Source: Thermoplasmata archaeon
GTDB lineage: Archaea > Thermoplasmatota > Thermoplasmata > Sysuiplasmatales > Sysuiplasmataceae
DNA: 64,000 nt
Direction: 5' to 3'
NCBI GenBank assembly: GCA_021806165.1
Contig: JAJZXY010000001.1
Span: 76,836 to 140,835 of the forward strand
Shown here in pieces: positions 46,733 through 56,700 of this stretch (position 1 is the first letter of the stretch; the number at the start of each line of letters is the position of its first letter). Both the position numbers and the translations under genes were made by a program. The notes beneath the pieces are model-generated. The model saw only the letters and a program-made list of their open reading frames with translations. It searched no databases and was not told the DNA's origin.

Positions 46733-47374
46733 TCACTTGTATGCGAATGACCTCAGCGGCCCGCCGCCAAGAATTGTCCCGCCTATGGACCTCGCCCTGA
46801 TCATTCCCCTGAGCCTGACTCCGCCGATATCGTCAAGGCTGCTCTTGTTGACCATTACCAGGCATACCACCGGTTCGCCGCCTGACTCCCTTATGTCGTT
46901 CACAGCAGACTCCATGGCGTGGCCCGTTGAAAGCACATCATCCACCACCACTACCTTCTTGCCCTTCGGCGACGCGTAGTTGGAGCTGAATGCACCTCCC
47001 GAATTGGCCCTTTCGGAGGGTGGGCGGTACACTATGACTTCAGCCTCGATAATCTGTGCAATCGTGCCTGCAAATGAAACACCGTTGAGTGCAATTCCTG
47101 CAACCGAATCTGCCTTCACGCCCTGCCTGTCCAGCTCCTCCCTGGCCATGTCGGCAAGTATTTCGCCCGTGAGCCACATCCTGTGGGCGCTTACACCAAG
47201 TGATCGCCAGCCGATCTTGACATCCGACGGAGGGAGAGTTCCCTCGGCCCCCTCCTCCAGGAGGTAGGTCACCGTGTCCACACCGAGGTGCAGTTCGTCT
47301 CCGATCTCGAAGGGCTTAAGCCCCTTCTTCTGCAGTTCCCTTGCCTTGGCCGCGAGCTCCTTTACCTCTGCCAT
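46733..47374 (-). CDS. GfcR-like HTH/phosphoribosyltransferase protein
   Basis: 213 aa. The N-terminal 45 residues look like a helix-turn-helix (LQKKGLKPFEIGDELHLGVDTVTYLL), followed by a type I phosphoribosyltransferase domain with the PRPP loop VVVVDDVLSTG at residues 141-151 and a hood region VYRPPSERANSGGAF. Haloarchaeal GfcR of this architecture regulates sugar-metabolism genes; orotate phosphoribosyltransferase is the alternative. Which applies here is open, although pyrD, pyrK and pyrF are in the window without another pyrE. Confidence 0.8.
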   Translation of the reverse strand: MAEVKELAAKARELQKKGLKPFEIGDELHLGVDTVTYLLEEGAEGTLPPSDVKIGWRSLGVSAHRMWLTGEILADMAREELDRQGVKADSVAGIALNGVSFAGTIAQIIEAEVIVYRPPSERANSGGAFSSNYASPKGKKVVVVDDVLSTGHAMESAVNDIRESGGEPVVCLVMVNKSSLDDIGGVRLRGMIRARSIGGTILGGGPLRSFAYK

Positions 47375-47456
47375 CGGATACCCCGTCTGACTATTTCAGG
47401 GCGCTGTATTTAATGATAGCGTGCTGCCTTTCGCGCCATTCCTCAGAGGCGCACAT

Positions 47457-48029
47457 TCAGACGCCGAGGGCCCTGAGCACCTCGTCTGTGCTCCTGATGC
47501 GCCCCATCCTGGGAAAGGTGGTCCTCAGCGGGAACGAGTGCTCCTCATCTGAGGTTGCGGCCATCGCGTCCTCAACGAAGATCTGGCTGAAGCCAGCCTC
47601 GTAGGCGTAGCGGGCGGTGCTCTCCACCCCCACGTTGGTGGAGATGCCGCACAGAACTATTGTCCTGATACCTCTCCTCCTCAGCTGCATTTCCAGTTCA
47701 GTCCCGTAGAATGCTCCCCACTGCCTCTTCGTTATGACCACATCCCCCTCCTTTGGTCCCATCTCAGGCACTATCTCGTCGAACCCGTCCGGGAAGGGAC
47801 CCGACATGCCCGGGCCGTCCGTCTCGGGCCTGAGCCCCAGAGGGGGTGAGGGGTTAACCCTTACAAGGAAAACCTGCATCCCTCCCTTCCTGAATGCCTC
47901 GGCCAGCCTGGAAGCATTTGCAATTACCTCCGATGAGGGCCTCGGCTTCACGTCCCTGGCTGTTATGCCCTTCTGCAAATCAATCACAACAAGCGCGCTG
48001 CTCCCCCTTGCCAATACTGTTTCCGCCAT
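47457..48029 (-). CDS. Isochorismatase-family cysteine hydrolase
   Basis: 190 aa. The catalytic triad is visible: Asp17 (VIDLQKG), Lys101 (ITKRQWGAF) and Cys127 (LCGISTNVGVEST), with the cis-peptide region before the Cys. Members include nicotinamidase, isochorismatase and carbamoylases; the substrate cannot be assigned. The HD-domain gene's stop abuts its ATG, so these two are one operon. Confidence 0.88.
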   Translation of the reverse strand: MAETVLARGSSALVVIDLQKGITARDVKPRPSSEVIANASRLAEAFRKGGMQVFLVRVNPSPPLGLRPETDGPGMSGPFPDGFDEIVPEMGPKEGDVVITKRQWGAFYGTELEMQLRRRGIRTIVLCGISTNVGVESTARYAYEAGFSQIFVEDAMAATSDEEHSFPLRTTFPRMGRIRSTDEVLRALGV

Positions 48030-48734
48030 TCACTCGCCTCCATTTACTCCGGGGCAGTCCCGCCCCTCCCATTCCAGCCCAAACCTGTCAAGGAATTCAA
48101 GCATAAACATGTGTCTTCCCTCGGCTATCTCCCTTCCCCTGGCTGTGTTCATGAGATCCCTGAGGTGAAGCAGCTTCTCATGAAAGTGGTTTATAGTGCT
48201 GCTCCTGCTCCTCCTGTATTCCTCGAATGTGGCGTGCTGCTGCGGGATCTCGCCCGGAGAATGCATCTCCCTCCCCATCCTGCCACCGTATGCAAACGCC
48301 CTGCCGATGCCTATTGCGCCAATGGCATCCAGCCTGTCCGCATCCTGCACTATCTTTCCCTCTACCGTCGCGGGCGCCCTCGCCTGTCCTATGCCCTTGA
48401 ACGTGACATCGCTGATTGCGGAGCTGACAAGGGCAATTGTGGCGGCATCAACGCCCAGCTCATTCAGCCACTCCTCCGCGGTCCTTGAGCTTGCCTGCTC
48501 ATTCCCGCCATTGAACTTCCAGTCTGATACATCGTGCAGCAGGGCTGCCAGCTCCACGGCGTAGGTGTCTGCGTTCCCGGTAACCTCCGCTATAGACATG
48601 GCCATTCTTCGGACCCTGTCGATGTGCCACCAGTCATGACCTGTGCTTTCGCCGGAGAGCCTCTCCCTGACCCTCTCCTCCACCAGCCCTATTGTCCTGC
48701 GCCTGTCGAAACCCGCTCCTTCCCTCGATTCCAT
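48030..48734 (-). CDS. HD-domain phosphohydrolase
   Basis: About 234 aa. HD motifs: GHDWWHIDRVRRMA holds the first His, LLHDVSD is the HD pair (residues 67-68), and later KIVQDADRLDAIGAIGIGRAF supplies the C-terminal Asp. Similar to YedJ-like phosphohydrolases with unknown substrate. ATG 48734 is preferred over 48764 because the TATA-like TATTTAAAA at about 48771 fits it better. Its stop directly touches the isochorismatase-type gene. Confidence 0.88.
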   Translation of the reverse strand: MESREGAGFDRRRTIGLVEERVRERLSGESTGHDWWHIDRVRRMAMSIAEVTGNADTYAVELAALLHDVSDWKFNGGNEQASSRTAEEWLNELGVDAATIALVSSAISDVTFKGIGQARAPATVEGKIVQDADRLDAIGAIGIGRAFAYGGRMGREMHSPGEIPQQHATFEEYRRSRSSTINHFHEKLLHLRDLMNTARGREIAEGRHMFMLEFLDRFGLEWEGRDCPGVNGGE

Positions 48735-48801
48735 CCTGACACCTGCCAGCAGTCTGTTCGTCATGGTTTTAAATAATGCCTTCTATTCCACAGCTGCAAA
48801 T

Positions 48802-48873
48802 GGCCGGGGTGGGGTAGCGGCATCCTGTGGGACTGTGGATCCCTAGACCCGGGTTCAACTCCCGGTCCCGGCC
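48802..48873 (+). tRNA. tRNA-His(GUG)
   Basis: Anticodon GTG at 48835-48837 in loop CTGTGGA. The acceptor GCCGGGG pairs with TCCCGGC, and an extra G at position -1 (48802) faces discriminator C (48873), the hallmark of tRNA-His. T-arm CCGGG-TTCAACT-CCCGG. No intron and no CCA. Confidence 0.93.
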
Positions 48874-48921
48874 CTTCACCGAGGCGTCCCGGTGCCTTCC
48901 TTCTCAGTTCACAAGCATCGA

Positions 48922-49323
48922 CTACCCTATTCCCTCCACTATCTGAATGTTGTTGCCGTCCGCATCCCTGACCCAGACTCCCCTGAGCCACTCCGCGAAA
49001 TCATGCGGCCTGCTCGCTATGCTGACGCCGCGCCCTTCAAGGGAGCTGCAGGCTCCATCTGCATCATCTGTCCAGAGCACAATCTCCGCCCCCAAGGCGC
49101 TTCCGGATGTTTCAATTCCGTGCACCGCGCGGGCAGCCTCATGTGATGCAAAATCAGGCACAAGGCCGCCGAGCTCCAGCTCAATATGTTCATGCCTCCC
49201 TGCACGGGGGAACCGGAACCTCTCCCCGAAGCCGAAATTTTCACTGTAGAATGACGCCGATCTCCCTGCATCCTCCACGCAGATATTGACCCGCGGGCTG
49301 CTGAATCCGGGCCGGCGCTTCAT
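48922..49323 (-). CDS. VOC-superfamily (glyoxalase/dioxygenase-like) protein
   Basis: 133 aa with the paired beta-alpha-beta-beta-beta modules: SPRVNICVEDAGRSASFYSENFGF and, at the end, VWVRDADGNNIQIVEG. Metal ligands appear as His and Glu in HEHIELEL and a terminal Glu in QIVEGIG. Family is clear, reaction unknown. Confidence 0.82.
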   Translation of the reverse strand: MKRRPGFSSPRVNICVEDAGRSASFYSENFGFGERFRFPRAGRHEHIELELGGLVPDFASHEAARAVHGIETSGSALGAEIVLWTDDADGACSSLEGRGVSIASRPHDFAEWLRGVWVRDADGNNIQIVEGIG

Positions 49324-49390
49324 CTCTTCCAGACAGCCCTTTCAACCCGCGTGTGCAGTTATGGAGTTTGCACTCTGCAGCCTGCGCGAT

Positions 49391-49918
49391 TCAGCGCCTC
49401 AGCCCGGCGTTCCTGAGTATGTCCTGGTGGCTCCTGGCAAACTGCTCTTCGGGAGCGTTCGGGTCCACATATGCAAGCTCCTTCCATGCCCTGTGCGTCA
49501 CAGGCTTGTCGTAATGGCCCCTGTACACGAACTCGAGATCCCAGTGCATCGTGGAGGGCTTGTCAGGGGACCCCCCGTAAACCTCGGAGTATATTTCGCC
49601 GTTTCCCAGTTCCACCTTCCCTATGCCCAGCTGCTCTCTGACCACCCTCTCGGCTGCTTCCACGGGCGATTCGTTCATGAGGAGATGGCATGAGGGTATG
49701 ATCCATCCGCCGCTGTGGCGCTGCTTCCTGTATTCGTCCATTGCGCCGATATGGTCCCAGTCGTATGCGGGGTCCAGTTTTCCCATCAGGATCTTCCCCT
49801 CGCTGTTTGAGAGCAGCACGAATGAGGAGAGGCACATCCCGCCCTCCGGTATCTCATTCATCCTGAACGGAGGAGCATCCCCTCTCTGGAAGCCTGCGAA
49901 TTTCCTGTCTGTTGTCAT
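49391..49918 (-). CDS. Nudix-like hydrolase with a degenerate Nudix box
   Basis: 175 aa. The fold is suggested by SSFVLLSNSEGKILMGKLDP and HSGGWIIPSCHLLMNESP. The Nudix box reads AERVVREQLGIG, so the consensus RExxEExG becomes RVVREQLG: one catalytic Glu is Val and one is Gln. Activity on a classical nucleoside diphosphate is therefore doubtful; a specialised or inactive relative is possible. It is next to the VOC gene on the same strand. Confidence 0.7.
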   Translation of the reverse strand: MTTDRKFAGFQRGDAPPFRMNEIPEGGMCLSSFVLLSNSEGKILMGKLDPAYDWDHIGAMDEYRKQRHSGGWIIPSCHLLMNESPVEAAERVVREQLGIGKVELGNGEIYSEVYGGSPDKPSTMHWDLEFVYRGHYDKPVTHRAWKELAYVDPNAPEEQFARSHQDILRNAGLRR

Positions 49919-49957
49919 GCCCCTTCATAAGGGTAAACGGCTATATTCCCTTTGAGA

Positions 49958-50740
49958 TCAGAAGCGCGGCTTGGGCTTTCTGAAATAAATCATGAACAGC
50001 AGTACTCCGGCTGCAATGCAGCCTATGATGATGTAGTTGTCAATGACATTCGCAGAATTGCCCGGGATGTAGAGCGTGAAACTGGTCTCTATCTGCCCGT
50101 TGCCGAAGAAGAGCTGGCCGCTGGAACTGATCTTGACAGTTGCGACATTGCCTCCCGCGGGGTAGTTGTATGCAAGCCAGTCGAACGTTACATTCCGGGT
50201 CTGTCCGGCCGCGAGCGTCACATTCTGCGACTGGATGTACTTGTTGTTGATGTAGAGGGAGACGTTAGCATTCTGGACCCCCGATGAGCCCTGATTCGTT
50301 ACGGGGACGGTGATTATCACCGGTTTCACAACTGTCAGCAGGAATGTCTTGTTGGCTGAAATCTGCTGGTTGCCTGAGCCGGCTGTTATGTTGAAGAGCA
50401 CTGTGACTATCTCGGCAGCCGTGCCTGCAGTGATGTTGATGACGAATCTCCCTGCCGCGCTGGTGCCTGTCGTCGGGGAAATGCTGAGTCCGGTGGTGTT
50501 TTTCGCCTGTACAAACCCCGTGTAACTGTAATTTCCCTCGCCTGCAGGGCCGCCTGAAACATTGAGTATGTATTCGTGCGTGGTGCCATTGCCAATGAGC
50601 TGCGGGCCACCAAGGGCAGCAACAATTGGCCCTCCGGTGGATGCACCTGCATACTGCACACCTGCACCAGCCAATGGCACCGCTTCAAGGGCGGTTGCAA
50701 CCAGCATGGCTGTGAAAAGGAAGAGTATGACCTTCTTCAC
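49958..50740 (-). CDS. Secreted beta-sandwich protein with C-terminal membrane anchor, coupled to AglB
   Basis: 260 aa. Signal peptide MKKVILFLFTAMLVATALEA, two predicted beta-sandwich stretches (the second similar to CARDB/NEW3-type folds: VIITVPVTNQGSSGVQNANVSLYIN), many sequons, then one helix (YIIIGCIAAGVLLFMIYF) and a short basic tail. The GTG start overlaps the AglB stop (GTGA), with AGGTGA at the junction, so it is translationally coupled to the oligosaccharyltransferase. It may be an accessory subunit or a co-made substrate; its beta fold resembles the AglB tail. Confidence 0.75.
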   Translation of the reverse strand: MKKVILFLFTAMLVATALEAVPLAGAGVQYAGASTGGPIVAALGGPQLIGNGTTHEYILNVSGGPAGEGNYSYTGFVQAKNTTGLSISPTTGTSAAGRFVINITAGTAAEIVTVLFNITAGSGNQQISANKTFLLTVVKPVIITVPVTNQGSSGVQNANVSLYINNKYIQSQNVTLAAGQTRNVTFDWLAYNYPAGGNVATVKISSSGQLFFGNGQIETSFTLYIPGNSANVIDNYIIIGCIAAGVLLFMIYFRKPKPRF

Positions 50741-53700
50741 CTGATCAGCCTCCTCTTCTTGGCATAGTACACGTCGGCCACAATCAGCGTCGCAAGCACG
50801 AATATCACAACCGCGCGTTTCAGCGATATGAGGGGCGGCGGGCTTACTGAGGCACCCTGCCCGGACACAGTGATGCCGTTAAGCGTCACCACGGGTTTGG
50901 GCAGGCTTATTGGAACGCTGATGGCAGAGGAGCTGCCTGTCTCCTTCTGCGTCACATTGACACCCACAGGCAGTATGCTCGTCGGGTTTGCCGTGGTGGC
51001 TGTAAGCGATATTGTGAGCGTCTGGTTCTGGCCCGGCTTCAGCGAGAAGAAGGTGTCATTGTAGAACGGGCCGTTGGATGTGGTGTATATGCCGCCTCTC
51101 CATCCCTCCGCATTGAGGCCCGCGATATTGCTCACAGACGCAACATAGTTGGAAACTGTATTTCCCGTGTTGTTTACCACGACAGAGAATGAGATTGTCC
51201 TTCCCACCTTCTCCTGGCCGTAGGAGGAGAAGGCAGTTGAGAAGCCATAGGATACAGGCACCTGTATGGATGTGTGCGCAGTTGAGTTTGCAGATGGGGA
51301 GAGCAGGGATGTCGCACTGAACAGTACGTTGTTGTAGCCGCCAGCGGGATTGGATGAAGAGAGGGTGACATTAACGATCGCGGATGAATTCCTTCCCGTT
51401 CCCAGAACGACATATGTGGGTGTGAACGATCCGTACCAGTTGCTGTTGTCCACGCTCATGTAGAATATGTCAGGCACGTCTCCGGTGTTGTTCACAAGGA
51501 GCGAGACGGATGTGAAGCCCGAAGCCCCCTGTGACTGCTGGGCAGACAGGACTGTGAGATCCACCGAGTATGTCGGCAGGAGGGAAAGGACGACCGGTAT
51601 CTGAGAGGGGGATGATATGTGGGCTGTGCTGTTGTAGGTATAGGCATACAGCGTGCCGTCCGAGGAAGTGTTGTAACTTGCCGTTATGCTGTAATTGCCA
51701 CCTGGAAGCATGACTGAATATCTTCCGCCCGGAGAGGGGATTGTGAAATTGCCTCCAGCGCCGTTGAACGTTATGCTGGCGTCAACGCCGCCGATTCCGG
51801 GCACAGCCACGCTTCCGTTCACCGAGTATGCGAAGTCAAGCACCGGGTTGAATGTGGCGTTCTGGCCCGGAAGGACAGTGAGCTTTGTCACGTTGGCCGC
51901 ATTTCCGCCTGAACTGTATGTCTCTACCGTGTAGTTGCCTGGGGAAAGCTGCACGCTGAAGCTGCCGTTCCCCGCGGTCTCTGTCTCGGCGGCGGCGCCC
52001 GTGGTGCCAATTGGAATGAACTTGAGCTGAGACTGCACTGGTATACTGTAGAACCATGAGGCGGTCCCCGACACTGTGCTGTTGTAGCTTCCGACCGATG
52101 TCTGGATATCCACGTTCGCCGAAGTGCTCAGTTTCACAACGGTCCCTCCAGAATAGAGGACGTAAACCTGCCTTCCACTTTCATTCATCGTGGAAACGTA
52201 GGATGCATTGACAGTGTAGACTGAAGATGGGAGGGACACAGAGAACGTGCCTCCAGACTGGACCGCCGCCTGCACCGTAGCACCGCTGGACGCAGTGATG
52301 TATACTGTCGCAGATGAGAGCGTGCTGCTTCCATGGTAGACGGTTCCGGAAAGGTTGAGCACCGGGTCCAGCGACAGTACGTATGTTGAAGGTGAAACTA
52401 CGTCGGTGACATTGAGGAATGCATACGGGATATTCCGAACGCTTGTGTATGCGTACACAGTGTACTTCGCGGGCCGCAGGTAGACGCTGGTGTTGTTGGC
52501 AACATTGTCAAGGACCATCGGCGAGCTCAGCGCAGGGCTGAAAATGTCTATCCTGGAAAGCTTGGTGGTATTGGTCGCACCCGAGGAGGACGGGAGTTTA
52601 AATGCAAGCGTTGTGTTGTACTTCACAACAACATCCGCATTGAAGACTGTATCGTGCCCAACCGGCACAGTAATGTTGCTCTCTGCAGCCGTGACGGTGT
52701 ATTGCAGCGTGCTGCTGTTGTACCCGCTGAATGAAACCGAGTATATGCCGGGCTCAATAGTTGCAGAGTATGCGCCATTCGTGACAGGCACCGTGACGAC
52801 GGTCCCGTTGATGTTGCTGAGCGTCATGTTGATTGACGAAGGCAGCACTGCAGATCCGACTGCGCTGCCGCTGAACTGCACGTCCCTTGCGTACATGGAA
52901 ATGGTGCGGTATGCTGAGCCGGATGTGAGCCTGATGCTCTGGGATACCATGCCCTCTGAAGACAGCTGGACCACCGGGTTGAAACCGTCCGGCAGCGTGA
53001 TTGAGTAGTAGCCGGTGAGGTTGCTGTAGGTGGAATATGTGAAATTCCCGTAACTGAAAGTGAACTGCGCACCAGTGATGTTCCTGGCCAGTCCGGACAC
53101 GGCTGTGGCAACCTGGCCGGAGAACGTTGAGGCCTGGTTTTCGACTATGTTCATTGAGGTGGCAGCTCCGTTGACCGAGAACGTGCCCAGGTACGCGCTG
53201 TTGCTTCCAGACGTCCATATGCCGTAACTCCCGGTGGGCAGAATGGCGTAGAAGCCTCCGGAGGAGTTGGTAGTGAAATTAAGCTGAATTCCCTGCGCCT
53301 GTATGCTCACCTGCGCATAGGGAGAGTAGGTTCCCCCGGGTCCCGTTACGGTACCGGTCACAGGGTAGCCGTCAGAGAGTGAAAATCCGGCCGTGGCGGT
53401 GCCCCCGCGCAGGCTGATGTTGGACAGTACGACATACGGTGTAGAGCCGGAGTAGTAGACAGAGTACACAGTGTAGTTTCCTGAAGCGATGCTCAGCGAG
53501 TACCTGCCGGATTGTCCTGAAATTGCGGAAAACGGCTGTATCCCCCCGGCCTTGCTGTAGAAGTAGAGAGTAACCGCGGGAGCAGGCTGGCCGCCAACAG
53601 TCACAGTTCCGCTGAGCTCAGTGTTTGTCAGCGCCGTGATGTTGAACCCGGGATGGGAACGTGTATAGTTCAGCGTGACAGCGCTTATCGTGTAATGGCT

Positions 53701-56700
53701 GGAGGTGTACGCGGATGATGACACGTACACTGTATAGTTCCCGACCAGAAGGTCGGGGAATGAGTATGAGCCGTTGGCCGCAGTGGTGACAACAGCAGAG
53801 TAATTGTTCTGTGCCCCCTGAAGCGCGACCGTCAGGCCGGAAGCAGGTGCACCTGCAGTGTTGTAAACGCTGCCGACCACATAATAAGGCGTGAGTGCAA
53901 GATTCTGGGGTGTTGTGAAATTGTACCGGGCTGTGACATTGGGTTGTGCAAGTATTGTCGACTTTCCGCTGGTCAGGTAGATGTTGTACTCCCCAGGCAG
54001 GACGGAGGTGAAGTTGTAAACACCGTTTGCAGCGTAGGTGCTGTATGTCAGCCCGGTGGTGGTGTTTATGAGCTTAACTCCCACATTTAGGACAGGCGGT
54101 GTCACTCCGGGCGTGTAGGTGAGGTTGGACGGTGTTGTGAAATATATGTGTCCTGTCACCGACGTCCTTCCCAGAGTCATCACGCCCATGTTGATGTTGT
54201 AGGCTGGCAGTCCGGTTGATGAGTTGAGCGTCGGGTTGCGCATTGCCTGTGAATATGAAACATTAAGGTTGACTTCCTTGAGTATCGTCCCGGTCTGTGT
54301 GAGATTCTGCGTTGCAGTTGTAAGGGCACCAGAGCTGTACACTATCGTGTCGTTTCCCTGCATTGCAACAGCTGAATACTGTCCCTGTGAGTTGGTGTAG
54401 ACCACATCATGCGGAATCCCCCACTGGTCCAGCACAGTGACCCTGACATTCTTCGCTGGCTGGCCGTTACCCATCAGCACCGTGCCGTTCACGTATGCAC
54501 CAGGGTAGTACTCCATCAGCACAATCCCGTTCTGGAAGTCACTCTGGGGGCTCAGGTCGACCGTGTAGTTCTGGAAAGTTGGATCGGCTTTAGCCAGCTG
54601 TATTGCCTTCTGAAGGCTTATCGCGCTCCAGTCATTGGGGTGGTCCTTGACGTACTTCAGAGGATACGGGTTGTAGTATGCCGTCCTGTATATCATTTCA
54701 AAGTGTGACTCCATCCAACCCGGGAGCGGTCCCATGTTGGTCAGATGCGAATTGTAGAGGAAGTTGCCCGAGAGTCCCGGAAGGCCGCTCAGGTTCTGGC
54801 CTGTTATGTCATAGGCTGAGTAGCCCATGAAGAACCTGTAGAGCGTCATGTTGTAGAACATAGGCTGGTAGTTGATGTTGTAACTCACAACCTGCGAGCC
54901 TGTGGGAACAGACTGCAGGGGGTATGATACGCCGGTGGACGTCGTGGCGGAGAGCGTGTAGTAGTTGTAGGGTATGTTGTAGACGCCGGGCCCTGCTATT
55001 GGCCTCCCCCCAAGGAAGGCCGGAGCATAGAATACGCCTGTGTTGGTGGCACTGAAGGGGAACAGCCTTGCGTCAACCGAAAAGAAGCCTATGAACTTGC
55101 CAGTCAGCTGCGAAACAGTCTGATAGAGCCTCACCACCGAGTTGAGCCCTATATTCGATATTGTGACCATGAGGACCGCGTACATCACATTCTGGCTCGT
55201 CACGGAGGAGGCGAAGGGGCCGTAGACTGCCGGGTGGGCAAGGACTGTGTTCTTGTAACTGCCAGGGCTGGCCAGGACGTTGCTGACGTAGGTTGAGTTT
55301 ATGCCTGCGGAATCAAGTGCCGCTGTCAGATTCTGCGGGAGTGCATTTCCATTGGCCAGATATGCAGCCTGAAGCACCCTTGCCACCAGGAGCGATATCG
55401 CCTGTGTCTGGTTCTGGCTGAAAAGGAATGCGGAAGCTAGCTGGTAACCCTGCTGGAAATCATCCGCCACCGTCGGTACCTGTGCGAATGTGATTGCAGC
55501 ACTGCCATAATCCCACCAGCTCAGGTAGCCGGGGCGGTCGTAGTACGGAGTGATATTGCCCGTCAGGTTGTTCAGATAGCCCCAGGCTGGAGGGAAGTAT
55601 GTTCCCTGCGTCTCCAGGCTGTAGCCGAAGGCGCCGAAGTAGAAAGGAGATGCAGTAGAATTCGCAACATACCCAGAAGGCCGGAGGAATCCCGGAAGGA
55701 CATCATATACCTGCGAATTCAGGGACGACTTGGAGGTGGAAGGCGTGGCGGCGTCTATGCCTGTCCAGACAACGGGCATGACAACTATGAATGCGACGAA
55801 TATCACAACAAGGACATGCTTGATCTTGACGCTCTTCCTGATGCCCGACCAGCTTGTCCCGTAAGTCTGGAAGCCCTTCCTTATCTCGGAGAAGTCTGTC
55901 CAGCTCACCAGGGCGAATATGCCCTCGCCTGCGTAGAGGACGAAGGCAGTGGTCGCATCCAGTACAAACCTCACTGTGGAAACGGCCATGAACGCTGAAA
56001 TCAGGAACCATATGATCATGAGCATCTGGGAGTTGGTGAGCCCTTTCGGGGACCTGTAGAAGATGTATGCCACCTCTGCGAATGCGATGAAGAACACCGC
56101 TCCCCCGAGTGACAGGGCAAGGAGACTGAATGGCGGAGTCTGAGCCTCTGCAATCGTGGTGTAGACAGCGGACTTGATGAAATAGCTCTGCGCGGTGAGT
56201 ATCTTGATTATCACCCCGTGTATTATCCTCGGATCGGCTATTTCCACAACTCCGACCAGCACCAGGGCTATTCCCACAAGGGCGGATATTAGCGTCAGCC
56301 ATGGCACATCCCTCGCAACTGTGTAGATGACGCCCAGGATCAGCGTGCCCAGGAAGAAGACGAATGAAACGTAGTACCATGGGTAGATGGCATTGCTGTT
56401 GTAGTAGACAGGCAGGGCAAGGACCATGAGAACAGAGCCTGCAACCGCATAAATGCCTGTCAGCGCAAGTGTGTCCCTGTTCTTGAACTTGTAGATGAAT
56501 GACTGGACGAGGTAGAAGAGTGAAATTGTAACAATTATGTACGAATATCCTTCCCATGCATTCGCTATGCCTGCAAGGACGACTCCCGCCAGCGCTGCAT
56601 AGAGGAGGGATGTCTTGTTGTCCCTGTAGTATCTGGTGACCCCGGAAGCAATTGCGTCGGTGTCGGGCAGGTAGCTGTCCTTCCTGTTCCACCTTTCTAC

